64,000 nucleotides of DNA from Saprospiraceae bacterium (GTDB lineage: Bacteria; Bacteroidota; Bacteroidia; Chitinophagales; Saprospiraceae). The translations under genes were made by a program, and so were the position numbers. The notes under the pieces were generated by a model. That model was not told the DNA's origin and ran no database searches. It saw nothing but the letters and a program-made list of their open reading frames with translations. The stretch is taken from positions 79,626-143,625 of the forward strand of contig JADKFC010000012.1 of assembly GCA_016717655.1 (NCBI GenBank), given 5' to 3'. Positions 9,573-18,858 of this stretch are shown piece after piece. Position 1 is the stretch's first letter. Each line of letters starts with the position of its first letter.

Positions 9573-9665
9573 GGCTGTGCCAAAACCGTTCAGTTATCCT
9601 AAGCCCGTAGCGCGAATTGCCCTATTCCCATCATTTCATTATCTTCACCCGACCAAAGTTAAGAT

Positions 9666-11185
9666 ATGTCGCCACAGCTATTGTTTTCATTTGTGTTGTC
9701 TTATTTTGCCCTGCTGCTGATTGTGGCATGGCGAACCTCCCGAAACGCAAACAATGAATCTTTTTTTATTGGCAACAAAAACAGCAACTGGGTGCTGGTG
9801 GCCTTTGGCATGGTGGGCACTTCGCTGAGCGGGGTTACCTTTGTAAGTGTACCAGGTACCGTTGGCAGTGCCGGCTTTCAGTACTACCAGGTAGTTTTGG
9901 GCTACTTCATAGGTTATCTGGTCATCATGTTTGTGTTGTTACCGCTGTATTACCGGCTCAACCTGACATCTATCTACAACTATTTAAAGCAAAGATTTGG
10001 ACCGGTTTCGTATAAAACGGGGGCTATCTTTTTTATTATTTCCCGCACCCTGGGTGCTACTGCCAGGATGTATCTTGTGGTGAACATCCTGCAATTGTTT
10101 ATCCTTGATAAGATGGGCATTACCTTTTGGGCCACTACGGCCGTAATCTTGCTGCTCATACTTTTGTACACAGTAGAAGGAGGGGTCAAAACCATTGTTT
10201 ATACAGACACCTTACAAACCTCCTTTATGTTGTTGGGTCTCGTAGTTTGTATCTGGGCCATTCTTGGACAGATGGACATGAGTTTTGGCCAAGCAGTAAC
10301 AAAGCTGGGAGAACAGGGCCTGACCAAGGTATTTAATTACGACGCCAATTCCACCTCTTTTTTTCTAAAACAAATACTTGGAGGGGCCTTTATTACCATT
10401 GCCATGACAGGGCTTGACCAGGAGATGATGCAAAAAAACATCAGTGTAAAGACCCTGACCGATTCCAGAAAAAACATGCTGACCCTTGCCACCGTATTGT
10501 TGGTGGTCAATTTTTTGTTTTTGGTGATGGGAGGCTTGTTGCACATGTATTCAACAGAGCACAGCCTCAATCTCAAGGGAGACGATCTCTTTCCGGGCAT
10601 AGCCCTGGGAGGTCATTTATCGCCCATCATTGGAGTGGTATTTATCATAGGACTGATATCTGCCTTGTTTCCGAGCGCAGACGGTGCCTTAACCGCGCTG
10701 ACTTCCTCGTTTTGCATTGATCTGCTGGATCTTAAAAACAAGACAGAATGGTCGGAACAACAAAAAAAGAAAACCAGGTGGGTGGTCCACCTCAGTTTTG
10801 CGGCCTTATTTTTTGCCTGTGTCATGATATTTAAGTGGATCGATGACAAATCTATAATCGATGTGATTTTAAAGGTGGCTGGCTATACCTATGGCCCACT
10901 ATTGGGTCTTTTGCCTTTGGCATTCTAACCAAGAGAAAATTGAGGGATCAATATGTACTTTGGGTGTGTCTGGCTTCCCCTCTGCTGATTTTGGGGCTTG
11001 ACTTTGTCAACAATGCCGAATGGTTTATTGGTAAAACGGGTATGAGTGGTGACTTTGCAGACAGCCTGCAGCGCTTATCGACCCAAATTTTTCAGGGATT
11101 TAGATTTGGGATAGAGATTTTGATCCTCAACGGACTGGTAACCTTTGCAGGTCTTTGGATGATATCGAAAAAAGCAGAAGATTAA
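9666..11185 (+). pseudogene. Sodium:solute symporter (SSS family), broken by a 1-base frameshift
   Basis: The first 420 residues (9666-10928) are a typical SSS permease with about 11 membrane segments; landmarks are GTSLSGVTFVSVPG, SRTLGATARMYL, YTVEGGVKTIVYTD and PSADGALTALTSSF. The frame stops right after GPLLGL. The other frame continues the family sequence without loss (FAFGILTKRKLRDQYVLWVC ... GLVTFAGLWMIS) to 11185. One extra T in the T4 run at 10909-10912 restores a single protein of about 506 residues, so this is a homopolymer indel: either a sequencing error or a recent mutation losing the last two helices. The substrate is unknown (sugar, amino acid or nucleoside). Confidence 0.8.
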
Positions 11186-11538
11186 GCCTCCGGATTTCTA
11201 GGGAGGAAGACAAAATTGGCGCCTAACTCACTGAGCACAAAAACGCAGACAAAGGCATCAGCGTCCTTATAGGCTTTGATAAAATCGTCGATTTTTTCAT
11301 CAAAAATCAGGTTTTTGGCTGCAAACTCCTCCAGGGTGGAGGCGTGGATGTTCCAATTTCCGCCATTTTTGTCCTTTTCAATAATGGGGAGTCCTATGGA
11401 CACCTCCTGCTGATGGGCTACAAAAACCGGGTATTTGGATACGTCCTGGTCGCGAATTACGTCTGCAGCTTCGCCCAAAACGCGGGCGTATCTTTGAAGA
11501 TCTTCCTTTAGAATAATAAAACTTTCGGCCTTGCTCAT
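11182..11538 (-). CDS. Hypothetical 118-residue cytoplasmic protein
   Basis: Acidic/aliphatic protein with no signal peptide and no motif I recognise. It begins MSKAESFIILKEDLQRYARVLGEAADVI and ends LSELGANFVFLPRNPEA. Composition and clean frame support coding. It overlaps the 3' end of the convergent symporter gene by 4 bp. Confidence 0.65.
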   Translation of the reverse strand: MSKAESFIILKEDLQRYARVLGEAADVIRDQDVSKYPVFVAHQQEVSIGLPIIEKDKNGGNWNIHASTLEEFAAKNLIFDEKIDDFIKAYKDADAFVCVFVLSELGANFVFLPRNPEA

Positions 11539-11670
11539 GGCACAAAATTAAGGAAAAAGAAGGGCATAGGCAATGGCACGGTTTTAGTTCCAAAAATAGG
11601 TGAGCCATTGCAGATACCTATGGATAAAAATTACGTTATTCTCCATAGGCTTCAATGGTGTAAGCTTTTG

Positions 11671-11678
11671 TATTTTTG
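11671..11678 (+). promoter_or_regulatory. Bacteroidota -7 element for the glutaredoxin-fold gene
   Basis: TATTTTTG matches TAnnTTTG, 17 bp before the ATG at 11695. It supports that start over an in-frame one at 11608, which lies upstream of the promoter. Confidence 0.55.
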
Positions 11679-11694
11679 CAACACAAATAAAAAA

Positions 11695-12318
11695 ATGAGA
11701 ATTACCGCCGTATTAGTATCCCTTTTCATTGCCTCAACCCTGTTGGCGCAAAAAAACGACATTGACCTGCTTAAAACAGAAAGCGGCAACGAAATAACGT
11801 ACTACGCTAAAAGCAATGTAAGAGAGGCCATGACCCTGGAAATGAATGTTGAAGGCACTGGCTTCACGTGCAGTGTTCCCCTGCCTGCCGTTGTTGACCT
11901 CAAGTCGTACGAAAAAAAATTAATTTTAAAAATCACCCTGGATCCAAGCGGTAATTCAAACTACAGCGTTTCTTATAAGTCGTATAAAAAAGGCGCCGGT
12001 GGGCCCAAGATCACATCCGTAGATGCCAAGGTATCAGAACCTCAGGCAGAGAGACCCGGTTTGAAAAAGGGGGTAGTTGTATTTAGCAAAGACGGTTGCG
12101 GAAAGTGTCAATACGCGGTTAAATACCTGAAAGAAAACAACATTAAATTTCAGGAAATCAACATTAGTAAAAGCGAAGACGATCAGTCTTTGATGTGGAA
12201 GATGCTGATGGAAGATGGCTTTGCAGATACTTATGTGCAAACCCCTGTGATTTTGGTCAACGGTAAGGCCAATTACAACATGGACCTAAAAGCCTTTCTA
12301 GCCACACTCAAGCCCTGA
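11695..12318 (+). CDS. Secreted protein with C-terminal glutaredoxin/thioredoxin-fold domain
   Basis: 207 residues from MRITAVLVSLFIASTLLAQ (signal peptide). Residues about 20-115 form a beta-rich N-terminal domain of unknown role. The C-terminal ~80 residues are glutaredoxin-like: VVFSKDGCGKCQYAVKYL has a CGKC redox pair, and QTPVILVNGK has the cis-proline loop. A periplasmic thiol-redox role is likely. The SET-domain gene starts 1 bp after the stop, so the two form an operon. Confidence 0.75.
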   Translation: MRITAVLVSLFIASTLLAQKNDIDLLKTESGNEITYYAKSNVREAMTLEMNVEGTGFTCSVPLPAVVDLKSYEKKLILKITLDPSGNSNYSVSYKSYKKGAGGPKITSVDAKVSEPQAERPGLKKGVVVFSKDGCGKCQYAVKYLKENNIKFQEINISKSEDDQSLMWKMLMEDGFADTYVQTPVILVNGKANYNMDLKAFLATLKP

Positions 12319-12319
12319 G

Positions 12320-12697
12320 ATGCAAAGAGTGGCCTCCTTGTACATTGCCTCATCTGACGATCGCGGACGGGGCGTATTTACGGCATCACCCATCCATGAA
12401 GGAGATATCATAGAAGTGTGTCCGGTGATTGTCATTCCCAAAAGAGAGTTGCCCATTATCCACAAAACCATACTCCACGATTACTATTTTCTTTGGGGAG
12501 ATAAGTTGGAAGATTGTGCCATTGCCCTTGGGTATGGTTCTATGTACAACCACGAATTAAATCCCAACGCCAACTTCATCCTCGATTTGGAGAATATGAC
12601 CATCGATATAGAAGCCATTCAAGACATAGCGGCCGGAGAAGAAATCACCCTCAATTATCACGGCGAACCGGGTGATGAAAGTGAACTTTGGTTTTAG
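12320..12697 (+). CDS. SET-domain protein (putative protein lysine methyltransferase)
   Basis: 125 residues that are almost entirely a SET domain. Seen: SSDDRGRGVFTASPIHEGDII (SAM-binding start), ALGYGSMYNHELNPNA (the N-H motif of the SET pseudoknot) and AGEEITLNYHGE (the second pseudoknot strand with catalytic Tyr). No pre- or post-SET cysteines. Compact bacterial SET proteins occur in Bacteroidota; the substrate is unknown. Confidence 0.85.
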   Translation: MQRVASLYIASSDDRGRGVFTASPIHEGDIIEVCPVIVIPKRELPIIHKTILHDYYFLWGDKLEDCAIALGYGSMYNHELNPNANFILDLENMTIDIEAIQDIAAGEEITLNYHGEPGDESELWF

Positions 12698-12775
12698 ATC
12701 AAAATATTTTTTTAAGGTGGCGTTAAACCATTTTACAAGCCGCGGGTCAAAGCGATGTAACAAAAAAATAATACC

Positions 12776-13426
12776 ATGAAGAAGTTGATGTTTTTAATGT
12801 TTGCGCTGACGATGTTTACTTTTATTGCTTGTAACAAAGACGAGGCTGCTACAGAGGCAGAAGTTGAAAACTATGTGAACCAGGCCATCGTAGGTTTGGA
12901 AGCAGAGAGCCGCACCGGCAGGGGTGGTTGTTTTGAGTTGGTTTTTCCGGTATCCATTGTATTTTCAACCGGCGAAGAAGTGGAAGTAGACAGCTATGAG
13001 GCATTAAAAAATGCCATCAAAAACTGGAGAAGAGAACACAATGTACCCAAAGGTACGCCTACTGTAAGACCCCAATTTGTATATCCTATTGATGTTATAA
13101 CGGCAGAAGGAGAAACCGTAACCGTTGATTCAAAACTTGAACTTTTACAACTCAGAAGAGAATGTATCCTTGCCGGAAATGGCCAGGGAAGACCTTGTTT
13201 CAAACTTAACTTTCCACTTTCTGTAGCCTATCCTGATGGCACAACAGCTACTTATGCTACGGGCATGGAAATGAGACGTGCGTTAAGGGCATGGAAAAAA
13301 GCAAATCCTACTTCTGTATTAAGACCAGTGTTGGTATTCCCCCTTACCATCACCATGGAAGATGGCACACAAGTGACCGTGAACAGCAGAGAAGAACTGG
13401 CCCTAATCAAGCAGGACTGCAAATAA
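12776..13426 (+). CDS. Lipoprotein with internal tandem duplication
   Basis: 216 residues. The N-terminus has a type II signal peptide with lipobox FIAC (Cys19), so it is a predicted lipoprotein. The rest is a two-fold repeat, each half about 90 residues: CFELVFPVSIVF..EVEVDSYEAL..RPQFVYPIDVIT..VTVDSKLEL..RREC and CFKLNFPLSVAY..ATYATGMEM..RPVLVFPLTITM..VTVNSREEL..KQDC. Each half itself holds two related F-P-[VIL]-x(n)-G-x-x-V-x-V-x-S units, so four units in all. The cysteines at the ends of each half could pair. Function unknown. A strong terminator follows. Confidence 0.75.
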   Translation: MKKLMFLMFALTMFTFIACNKDEAATEAEVENYVNQAIVGLEAESRTGRGGCFELVFPVSIVFSTGEEVEVDSYEALKNAIKNWRREHNVPKGTPTVRPQFVYPIDVITAEGETVTVDSKLELLQLRRECILAGNGQGRPCFKLNFPLSVAYPDGTTATYATGMEMRRALRAWKKANPTSVLRPVLVFPLTITMEDGTQVTVNSREELALIKQDCK

Positions 13427-13449
13427 AAAACTTAAATAAGCTCTTTGGA

Positions 13450-13472
13450 GGCCGGGATTCCCGGCCTTTTTT
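13450..13472 (+). terminator. Intrinsic terminator after the duplicated lipoprotein gene
   Basis: GGCCGGGA TT CCCGGCC followed by six T. The stem is GC-rich with a very short loop. Confidence 0.8.
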
Positions 13473-13524
13473 GTTTTATATCCTGGCCGACAAGTACAAA
13501 CCGTAAAAAATGTCGTAAAAGGAT

Positions 13525-13532
13525 TAATTTTG
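13525..13532 (+). promoter_or_regulatory. Bacteroidota -7 element for the M1 peptidase gene
   Basis: TAATTTTG matches TAnnTTTG and lies 16 bp before the ATG at 13549. No clear -33 motif. Confidence 0.5.
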
Positions 13533-13548
13533 TAACAAATTCTTTTCA

Positions 13549-15486
13549 ATGATTAAGATGAGGTCTTTGCTTTTTTTGTTATTTGTCATTCCGAATATCA
13601 TCTTTGGCCAACACAACTACGAATCCCATTTTGAACACTGTAATAAGGCGGAACACGCAGAACACTATCAGGATTTACTGAAAGATGCCTCAAGGGAAGA
13701 TGACGCCAATATCGACCTCGTCCATTACGAATTTAGATGGTATGTTGACCCTGCCGTGTATCAATTATCGGGCAGTGCCGCTGTTACATTTAAACCAGAA
13801 GTAGAAGACCTAACACAGTTCATGCTTGAATTGGGTAAGGACATGCAGATTGACAGCATAATTTCAGAAGGAGGTAGTAAGGCGTTTACCAGAGTGGGTG
13901 ACTTTCAGGTCAACATTTTCAATGAAAACGGAATGAAAAAAGACCAACTCTACACCTTCACTATTTATTATCACGGTGAACCTGCATCCGGTGGCTTGGG
14001 ATCATTTATCAAAGACAACCACAGTGGGGTTCCTGTTATCTGGACCCTTTCAGAGCCATTTGGAGCCAGGGACTGGTGGCCATGTAAAAATGGCTTAACG
14101 GACAAAATTGATTCGATCGATGTCATCATCACCACGCCCAGCGCTTACAAAGCAGCGAGCAATGGGGTGTTGGTAAACGAAGTGGCGAATGCAGACACAA
14201 CCACCACCTTTCATTGGCAACACAGATATGCCATTGCACCCTACCTGGTAGCGATAGCGGTGACCAACTATGAGAGGTATACCGATATGGTGCCTTTATC
14301 CGATGGCACCCAGCTACCAATGATCAACTACGTATATCCTGAAAACCTCAATGATGCAAAGGCAGGAACCGCAGCTCTGGTAAATGTGCTTACCTATTAT
14401 GACTCTCTTTTTGTGACCTATCCTTTTCATGCAGAAAAATACGGCCATGCCCAATTTGGCTGGGGAGGAGGGATGGAACACCAGACCATGAGTTTTGTTA
14501 TCAACTATGGTTTTACCCTACTGGCTCATGAGCTGGCCCATCAATGGTTTGGCGACATGGTGACTTGTGGTAGCTGGGAAGACATCTGGCTCAACGAAGG
14601 TTTTGCCACCTACCTGGAGGGACTGAGCCGCCGCAGGATTCAAGGCCGCGCTTCATTCCGATCATGGCAGACATCTAAAATCAACAGCGTGGTTTCTCAG
14701 GCCGGGGGCTCTGTGAAAGTGAATGACCCAACCAACATCAGCCGCATTTTTAGCGGAAGACTTTCGTATAACAAAGGTTCTTACCTCCTTCACATGTTGA
14801 GGTGGGTTTTGGGAGATGAAGCTTTTTTTGCAGGTCTCCGAGCTTACATAAACGACAGGCAATACGATTTTGGAACGACAGAAAGTCTGAAATTCCACCT
14901 CGAACAAGCCGGACAAAAAGATTTAACAGGTTTTTTTAATGACTGGTATTCTGGAGAAGGATATCCTAAGTATAACATCCTTTGGGAACCTACCGAAAAA
15001 GGGGTTATCATTCAAGCGTTGCAAGAGACCTCGCACCCAAGCGTAGACTTTTTTGAAATGCCCTTGCCCCTTCAGTTTATTGGAGAAGGAAAAGATACAA
15101 CGATCACCATCCAGCATCTGTATTCAGGTCAGGTATTTGAAGTTGATGGGCCTAGCTGGGCGGATAGCCTGGTCTTTGATCCGGAACTTTGGATTATTTC
15201 TGCCAATAACAATGTGAAAAAAACGGTAATTTCCAAAACCATAGAAAGTCAGCTGAATGTAAGTGTTTTTCCGAATCCAACCGAAGACCTATTAAGCATC
15301 AGGGCGGAAAGCGGGTTTAGTTTTCAGGTATTTGATGTCCACGGCAAACAGATTGTGAAGGGTCAGGAGACATCCACACAAAGCCAAATCAATACATCTG
15401 ACTGGGTGCCGGGTATTTACAGCATAAAACTGAAGGGCGTAAATGGCAAAACCACGGTTAAAAGTTTTGCCAAGGTAGGAAACTAA
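13549..15486 (+). CDS. Secreted M1-family metallo-aminopeptidase with T9SS sorting domain
   Basis: 645 residues. A signal peptide ends near IIFGQ. The M1 N-terminal beta domain is followed by the exopeptidase loop GGMEHQTMS (a GAMEN-type motif) and the zinc site HELAHQWFGDM ... NEGFATYLEGL (HExxH plus distal Glu). The last ~80 residues (VSVFPNPTEDLLSIRA ... GIYSIKLKG) are a type A T9SS C-terminal sorting domain, so the enzyme should be exported and attached to or released from the surface. It would remove N-terminal residues from peptides. The start may be 13549 or the ATG at 13558. Confidence 0.9.
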   Translation: MIKMRSLLFLLFVIPNIIFGQHNYESHFEHCNKAEHAEHYQDLLKDASREDDANIDLVHYEFRWYVDPAVYQLSGSAAVTFKPEVEDLTQFMLELGKDMQIDSIISEGGSKAFTRVGDFQVNIFNENGMKKDQLYTFTIYYHGEPASGGLGSFIKDNHSGVPVIWTLSEPFGARDWWPCKNGLTDKIDSIDVIITTPSAYKAASNGVLVNEVANADTTTTFHWQHRYAIAPYLVAIAVTNYERYTDMVPLSDGTQLPMINYVYPENLNDAKAGTAALVNVLTYYDSLFVTYPFHAEKYGHAQFGWGGGMEHQTMSFVINYGFTLLAHELAHQWFGDMVTCGSWEDIWLNEGFATYLEGLSRRRIQGRASFRSWQTSKINSVVSQAGGSVKVNDPTNISRIFSGRLSYNKGSYLLHMLRWVLGDEAFFAGLRAYINDRQYDFGTTESLKFHLEQAGQKDLTGFFNDWYSGEGYPKYNILWEPTEKGVIIQALQETSHPSVDFFEMPLPLQFIGEGKDTTITIQHLYSGQVFEVDGPSWADSLVFDPELWIISANNNVKKTVISKTIESQLNVSVFPNPTEDLLSIRAESGFSFQVFDVHGKQIVKGQETSTQSQINTSDWVPGIYSIKLKGVNGKTTVKSFAKVGN

Positions 15487-15494
15487 AACAGCGC

Positions 15495-16586
15495 TTAAAC
15501 GTCGTAGGTAATTTCTACTACCGATGTCACGGGCTTGGCCTGGCAGGTTAAGATAAGACCCTTTTTGAGGTCTTCTTCATCCAGGGCATAGCAGGATTCC
15601 ATTTTAACTTCTCCTTCGATGGTCTTGGCCATACAAGAAGAGCACGCCCCACTGGTGCAGCTGTAGGGTGGATTCTTTTTTCGGGCAATGAGCTCATCGA
15701 GAATGGGTTTTTTACCATCGATGTTCATTTCAATGATTTCGCCATTGAGGTGCACTTTTACCAGGGCTGCGCTGCCGGTAACAGGATTGTCTTTTTCGGT
15801 AGGGGTGGAGAAAAACTCCCTGTGGATGCGCGGCTTGTCAACACCGTGTTTTTCTAATACTTTTTCAGCGTTGGAGATCATATCGCCGGGTCCGCACAAA
15901 TAATACATTATTTTAGCAGAGTCAGCGCCAATGTGGTCTTTGAAAAAGCGCTCTAATTTTTCTTTTGAGATTCGACCGGTCTCCCCTTTCCAGGAGGTTT
16001 TGGATTTTTTGAAAATGCCGATGAGTCCGGGCTCTTTTTCTTTCATTGGAGCACTGAGGGTATGCACAATATTAAGCTGGCCCTCGTATTTTTTGGCAAG
16101 GACATCCAAGGTGTCTTTAAAAATTATATTTTCTTCGTTTCTGCTGCCATAAAGCAAGATCGCTTTGCTCATGGGCTCATTTTCCAAAAGCGTTTTGATC
16201 ATAGAAACGATTGGAGTAATGCCGGATCCTGCTGCGATAAAACAAACCGTTCTTTTTTTGTCGTGGTCTGTAGTAAGTATAAAGTTGCCTTCAGGTGGCG
16301 CCACCTCAACCCAATCATCTACCTTCCAATTGCTGTGGATAAAGGTAGAAAGTCGCCCTCCGGGAATTCGTTTGATGGTGACCCCAATATGGGCATCATG
16401 GGGGGCCGAACTTATGCTGTAGGCTCGTCTAACTTCGGTGCCATTGACTTCATCTTTCAGTGTCAGGTATTGACCCGGGGTAAAGTCAAACTGATTTTTT
16501 ACCTCATTGGGAAGGTCAAACAAAACAGAAATGGTATCAGCCGTCTCTAACTGAATTTTGTGAATGCGAAGTTTTACGAAGTTCAT
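15495..16586 (-). CDS. PaaE-like ferredoxin-NADP reductase with C-terminal 2Fe-2S domain
   Basis: 363 residues from MNFVKLRIHK. Domain order: FAD-binding barrel with RAYSISS, NAD(P)-binding domain with IAAGSGITPIVSM and YLCGPGDMI, then a plant-type ferredoxin domain with CTSGACSSC and a distal cysteine in LTCQ. This is the architecture of phenylacetyl-CoA epoxygenase reductase PaaE and related oxygenase reductases. No other paa gene is nearby, so its oxygenase partner is not known. An in-frame start 93 bp upstream adds a stretch unlike the family, so the inner ATG was chosen. It converges with the M1 gene, 8 bp apart. Confidence 0.85.
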   Translation of the reverse strand: MNFVKLRIHKIQLETADTISVLFDLPNEVKNQFDFTPGQYLTLKDEVNGTEVRRAYSISSAPHDAHIGVTIKRIPGGRLSTFIHSNWKVDDWVEVAPPEGNFILTTDHDKKRTVCFIAAGSGITPIVSMIKTLLENEPMSKAILLYGSRNEENIIFKDTLDVLAKKYEGQLNIVHTLSAPMKEKEPGLIGIFKKSKTSWKGETGRISKEKLERFFKDHIGADSAKIMYYLCGPGDMISNAEKVLEKHGVDKPRIHREFFSTPTEKDNPVTGSAALVKVHLNGEIIEMNIDGKKPILDELIARKKNPPYSCTSGACSSCMAKTIEGEVKMESCYALDEEDLKKGLILTCQAKPVTSVVEITYDV

Positions 16587-16738
16587 ACCTGGTATTTTGG
16601 GTTGAAATGGCCGCAAAATTAACATTACACAGGGTAAAAAGATTATAAAATTTGATTTTTTGATGCTGACAGTGATCATAATGAAGACAATAGGCGACAG
16701 AAAAAGGAAAAATCGACCGAACAGACCTATAAAAGGCC

Positions 16739-16746
16739 TATTTTTG
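16739..16746 (+). promoter_or_regulatory. Bacteroidota -7 element for the GT2 gene
   Basis: TATTTTTG, exact match to TAnnTTTG, 22 bp before the TTG start at 16769. Confidence 0.55.
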
Positions 16747-16768
16747 TACCTCTTTAAAAAATAGTGAA

Positions 16769-17485
16769 TTGCAAAAGTTATCCATAGTTATTCCGGCCTA
16801 CAACGAAGCCAGGACCATTCACAACATCCTTGACAAAGTGGATGCGGTACAGTTGTCAGGTGGGTGGACCAAAGAGGTAATCGTAGTCAATGATGCATCT
16901 AAAGACGAAACGGGCAAGACCCTAAAGGCCTATGCCGCCAATCATCCCAATTTTCCCATTGTCATCTTTGAACACGAAGTCAATCAGGGAAAGGGTGCTG
17001 CTTTGCGCACGGGTATTACAAGGGCAACCGGAGATGTGATTGTGATCCAGGATGCAGATCTGGAATATGACCCCAATGAATTTAATTTATTGCTAAAGCC
17101 CATCCAGGAAGGAGTGGCGGATGTTGTTTACGGATCAAGGTTTATGGGAGGTAAGCCACATCGAATTTTGTTTTTCTGGCATTCCATTGGCAATAAAATC
17201 CTTACGTTTTTATCTAATGCACTGACCAACCTCAATCTTACAGACATGGAGACCTGCTACAAGATGTGGAAGGCAGAGGTGATCAAATCTGTGCAACTCA
17301 AAGAAAACAGATTTGGTTTTGAGCCCGAGGTAACCGCAAAAATAGCGAGGATCAAGGGTGTGAGAATATATGAAGTAGGTATCTCCTATTATGGAAGAAC
17401 ATATGCAGAAGGAAAAAAAATCAACTGGAAGGACGGATTCAGGGCCATCTATTGCATATTGAAATACAACCTTTGGTCCAGATAA
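16769..17485 (+). CDS. Family 2 glycosyltransferase, DPM1/polyprenyl-phosphate type
   Basis: 238 residues, all within one GT-A domain. Features: LSIVIPAYNEARTI (nucleotide-binding strand), VVNDASKDET, NQGKGAALRTGI, the metal-binding QDADLEYDP, and VYGSRFMGG. No C-terminal membrane segments. It resembles dolichyl-phosphate mannosyl/glucosyltransferases that load sugars on undecaprenyl phosphate. The start is TTG at 16769; no in-frame ATG exists between the promoter and the first conserved strand. Confidence 0.8.
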   Translation: MQKLSIVIPAYNEARTIHNILDKVDAVQLSGGWTKEVIVVNDASKDETGKTLKAYAANHPNFPIVIFEHEVNQGKGAALRTGITRATGDVIVIQDADLEYDPNEFNLLLKPIQEGVADVVYGSRFMGGKPHRILFFWHSIGNKILTFLSNALTNLNLTDMETCYKMWKAEVIKSVQLKENRFGFEPEVTAKIARIKGVRIYEVGISYYGRTYAEGKKINWKDGFRAIYCILKYNLWSR

Positions 17486-17559
17486 AAGATCATCCTTCAA
17501 AAGGCAGAGAATAATTATCTTTCAGGCCTTTTTGAAGAATAATATTTTGAAGAAAAGCT

Positions 17560-17567
17560 TATTTTTG
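17560..17567 (+). promoter_or_regulatory. Bacteroidota -7 element for metK
   Basis: TATTTTTG, exact match to TAnnTTTG, 19 bp before the metK ATG. No SAM riboswitch-like structure is evident in the short leader. Confidence 0.55.
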
Positions 17568-17586
17568 CCCAATAAAAAAATTAAAT

Positions 17587-18846
17587 ATGCCTTACTTATT
17601 TACATCGGAGTCGGTTTCTGAGGGACATCCCGACAAGATTGCGGATCAGATTTCAGATGCCCTGGTAGATCATTTTTTAGCGTTTGACCCTTCATCAAAA
17701 GTGGCATGTGAGACCCTTGTAACGACAGGACAGGTAGTTCTGGCGGGAGAGGTGAAGTCAAAAACCTATCTGGATGTTCAGGAAATTTCAAGAGAGGTAA
17801 TCCGAAAAATAGGTTATACCAAGTCAGAATACATGTTTGAAGCCAATTCTTGCGGTATTTTTTCTGCCATCCACGAACAGTCTCCAGACATCAACCAGGG
17901 AGTGGAGCGCCAGAACAAAGAAGAGCAAGGTGCCGGTGACCAGGGAATGATGTTTGGTTATGCCACGGCAGAAACCGAAAACTACATGCCACTGGCCTTG
18001 GATTTGTCGCATAAAGTTTTACAAGAGCTTTCAGCAATCAGGAGAGAAGGCAAGGTGATGAAATACCTTCGTCCGGATGCAAAATCACAGGTAACCATCG
18101 AATATTCTGATGATAACAAGCCGGTAAGGATTGATACCATTGTAGTTTCGACCCAGCACGATGATTTTGGCAAAGAAGAAGCCATGCTGAAACAAATAAA
18201 GGCAGATGTAATTCAGATTGTAATACCAAGGGTGGTTAAAAAATTGAAACCCTCATTGAGAAAGTTGTTCAATGACAAAATCACCTACCACATCAACCCT
18301 ACCGGAAAATTTGTAATCGGGGGTCCACATGGTGACACGGGACTTACCGGAAGAAAAATAATTGTAGACACATACGGAGGCAAAGGAGCCCACGGAGGAG
18401 GTGCTTTTTCTGGTAAAGATCCAAGCAAGGTAGACCGTTCTGCAGCGTATGCAACCCGCCACATTGCCAAAAACCTGGTTGCAGCCGGAGTTTGTGATGA
18501 AGTATTGGTCCAGGTATCTTATGCCATTGGAGTGGCCAAGCCTACCAGTATTTACATCAATACCTATGGCAGTGCCAAGGTAAAAAAGACCGATGGCCAG
18601 ATTGCCAACATCATCCAGGGCATGGAGGTGTTTGACATGAGACCTTACTCCATAGAAAAGAGATTTAAACTACGCACCCCGATTTACTCAGAAGCAGCCG
18701 CTTACGGCCACATGGGTAGAACACCCGAAAAAAAGAAGCTGACCTTTAAGGATGGGTCTGGTAAAGTAAAAGTCATCAGCGTAGAGACCTTTCCATGGGA
18801 AAAGCTGGATGCTGTTAAAGAAGTAAAAAGAGCATTCAACCTATAA
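17587..18846 (+). CDS. metK: S-adenosylmethionine synthase
   Basis: 419 residues, in the longer size class seen in Bacteroidota. It makes S-adenosylmethionine from methionine and ATP. Visible: SEGHPDKIAD at residues 11-20, GAGDQGMMFGYA (ATP/methionine signature), GGPHGDTGLTGRKIIVDTYGG, and the phosphate loop GGAFSGKDPSKVDRSAAY. Clear start at 17587. dcd follows after 12 bp and may share the transcript. Confidence 0.96.
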   Translation: MPYLFTSESVSEGHPDKIADQISDALVDHFLAFDPSSKVACETLVTTGQVVLAGEVKSKTYLDVQEISREVIRKIGYTKSEYMFEANSCGIFSAIHEQSPDINQGVERQNKEEQGAGDQGMMFGYATAETENYMPLALDLSHKVLQELSAIRREGKVMKYLRPDAKSQVTIEYSDDNKPVRIDTIVVSTQHDDFGKEEAMLKQIKADVIQIVIPRVVKKLKPSLRKLFNDKITYHINPTGKFVIGGPHGDTGLTGRKIIVDTYGGKGAHGGGAFSGKDPSKVDRSAAYATRHIAKNLVAAGVCDEVLVQVSYAIGVAKPTSIYINTYGSAKVKKTDGQIANIIQGMEVFDMRPYSIEKRFKLRTPIYSEAAAYGHMGRTPEKKKLTFKDGSGKVKVISVETFPWEKLDAVKEVKRAFNL

Positions 18847-18858
18847 ATAAGAAACTCG

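Noticed and set aside
17500..17586. SAM riboswitch upstream of metK
   Set aside because: The space between the GT2 stop and the metK start is about 100 bp and AT-rich, with a promoter box 19 bp from the ATG, leaving no room for an aptamer in the leader.
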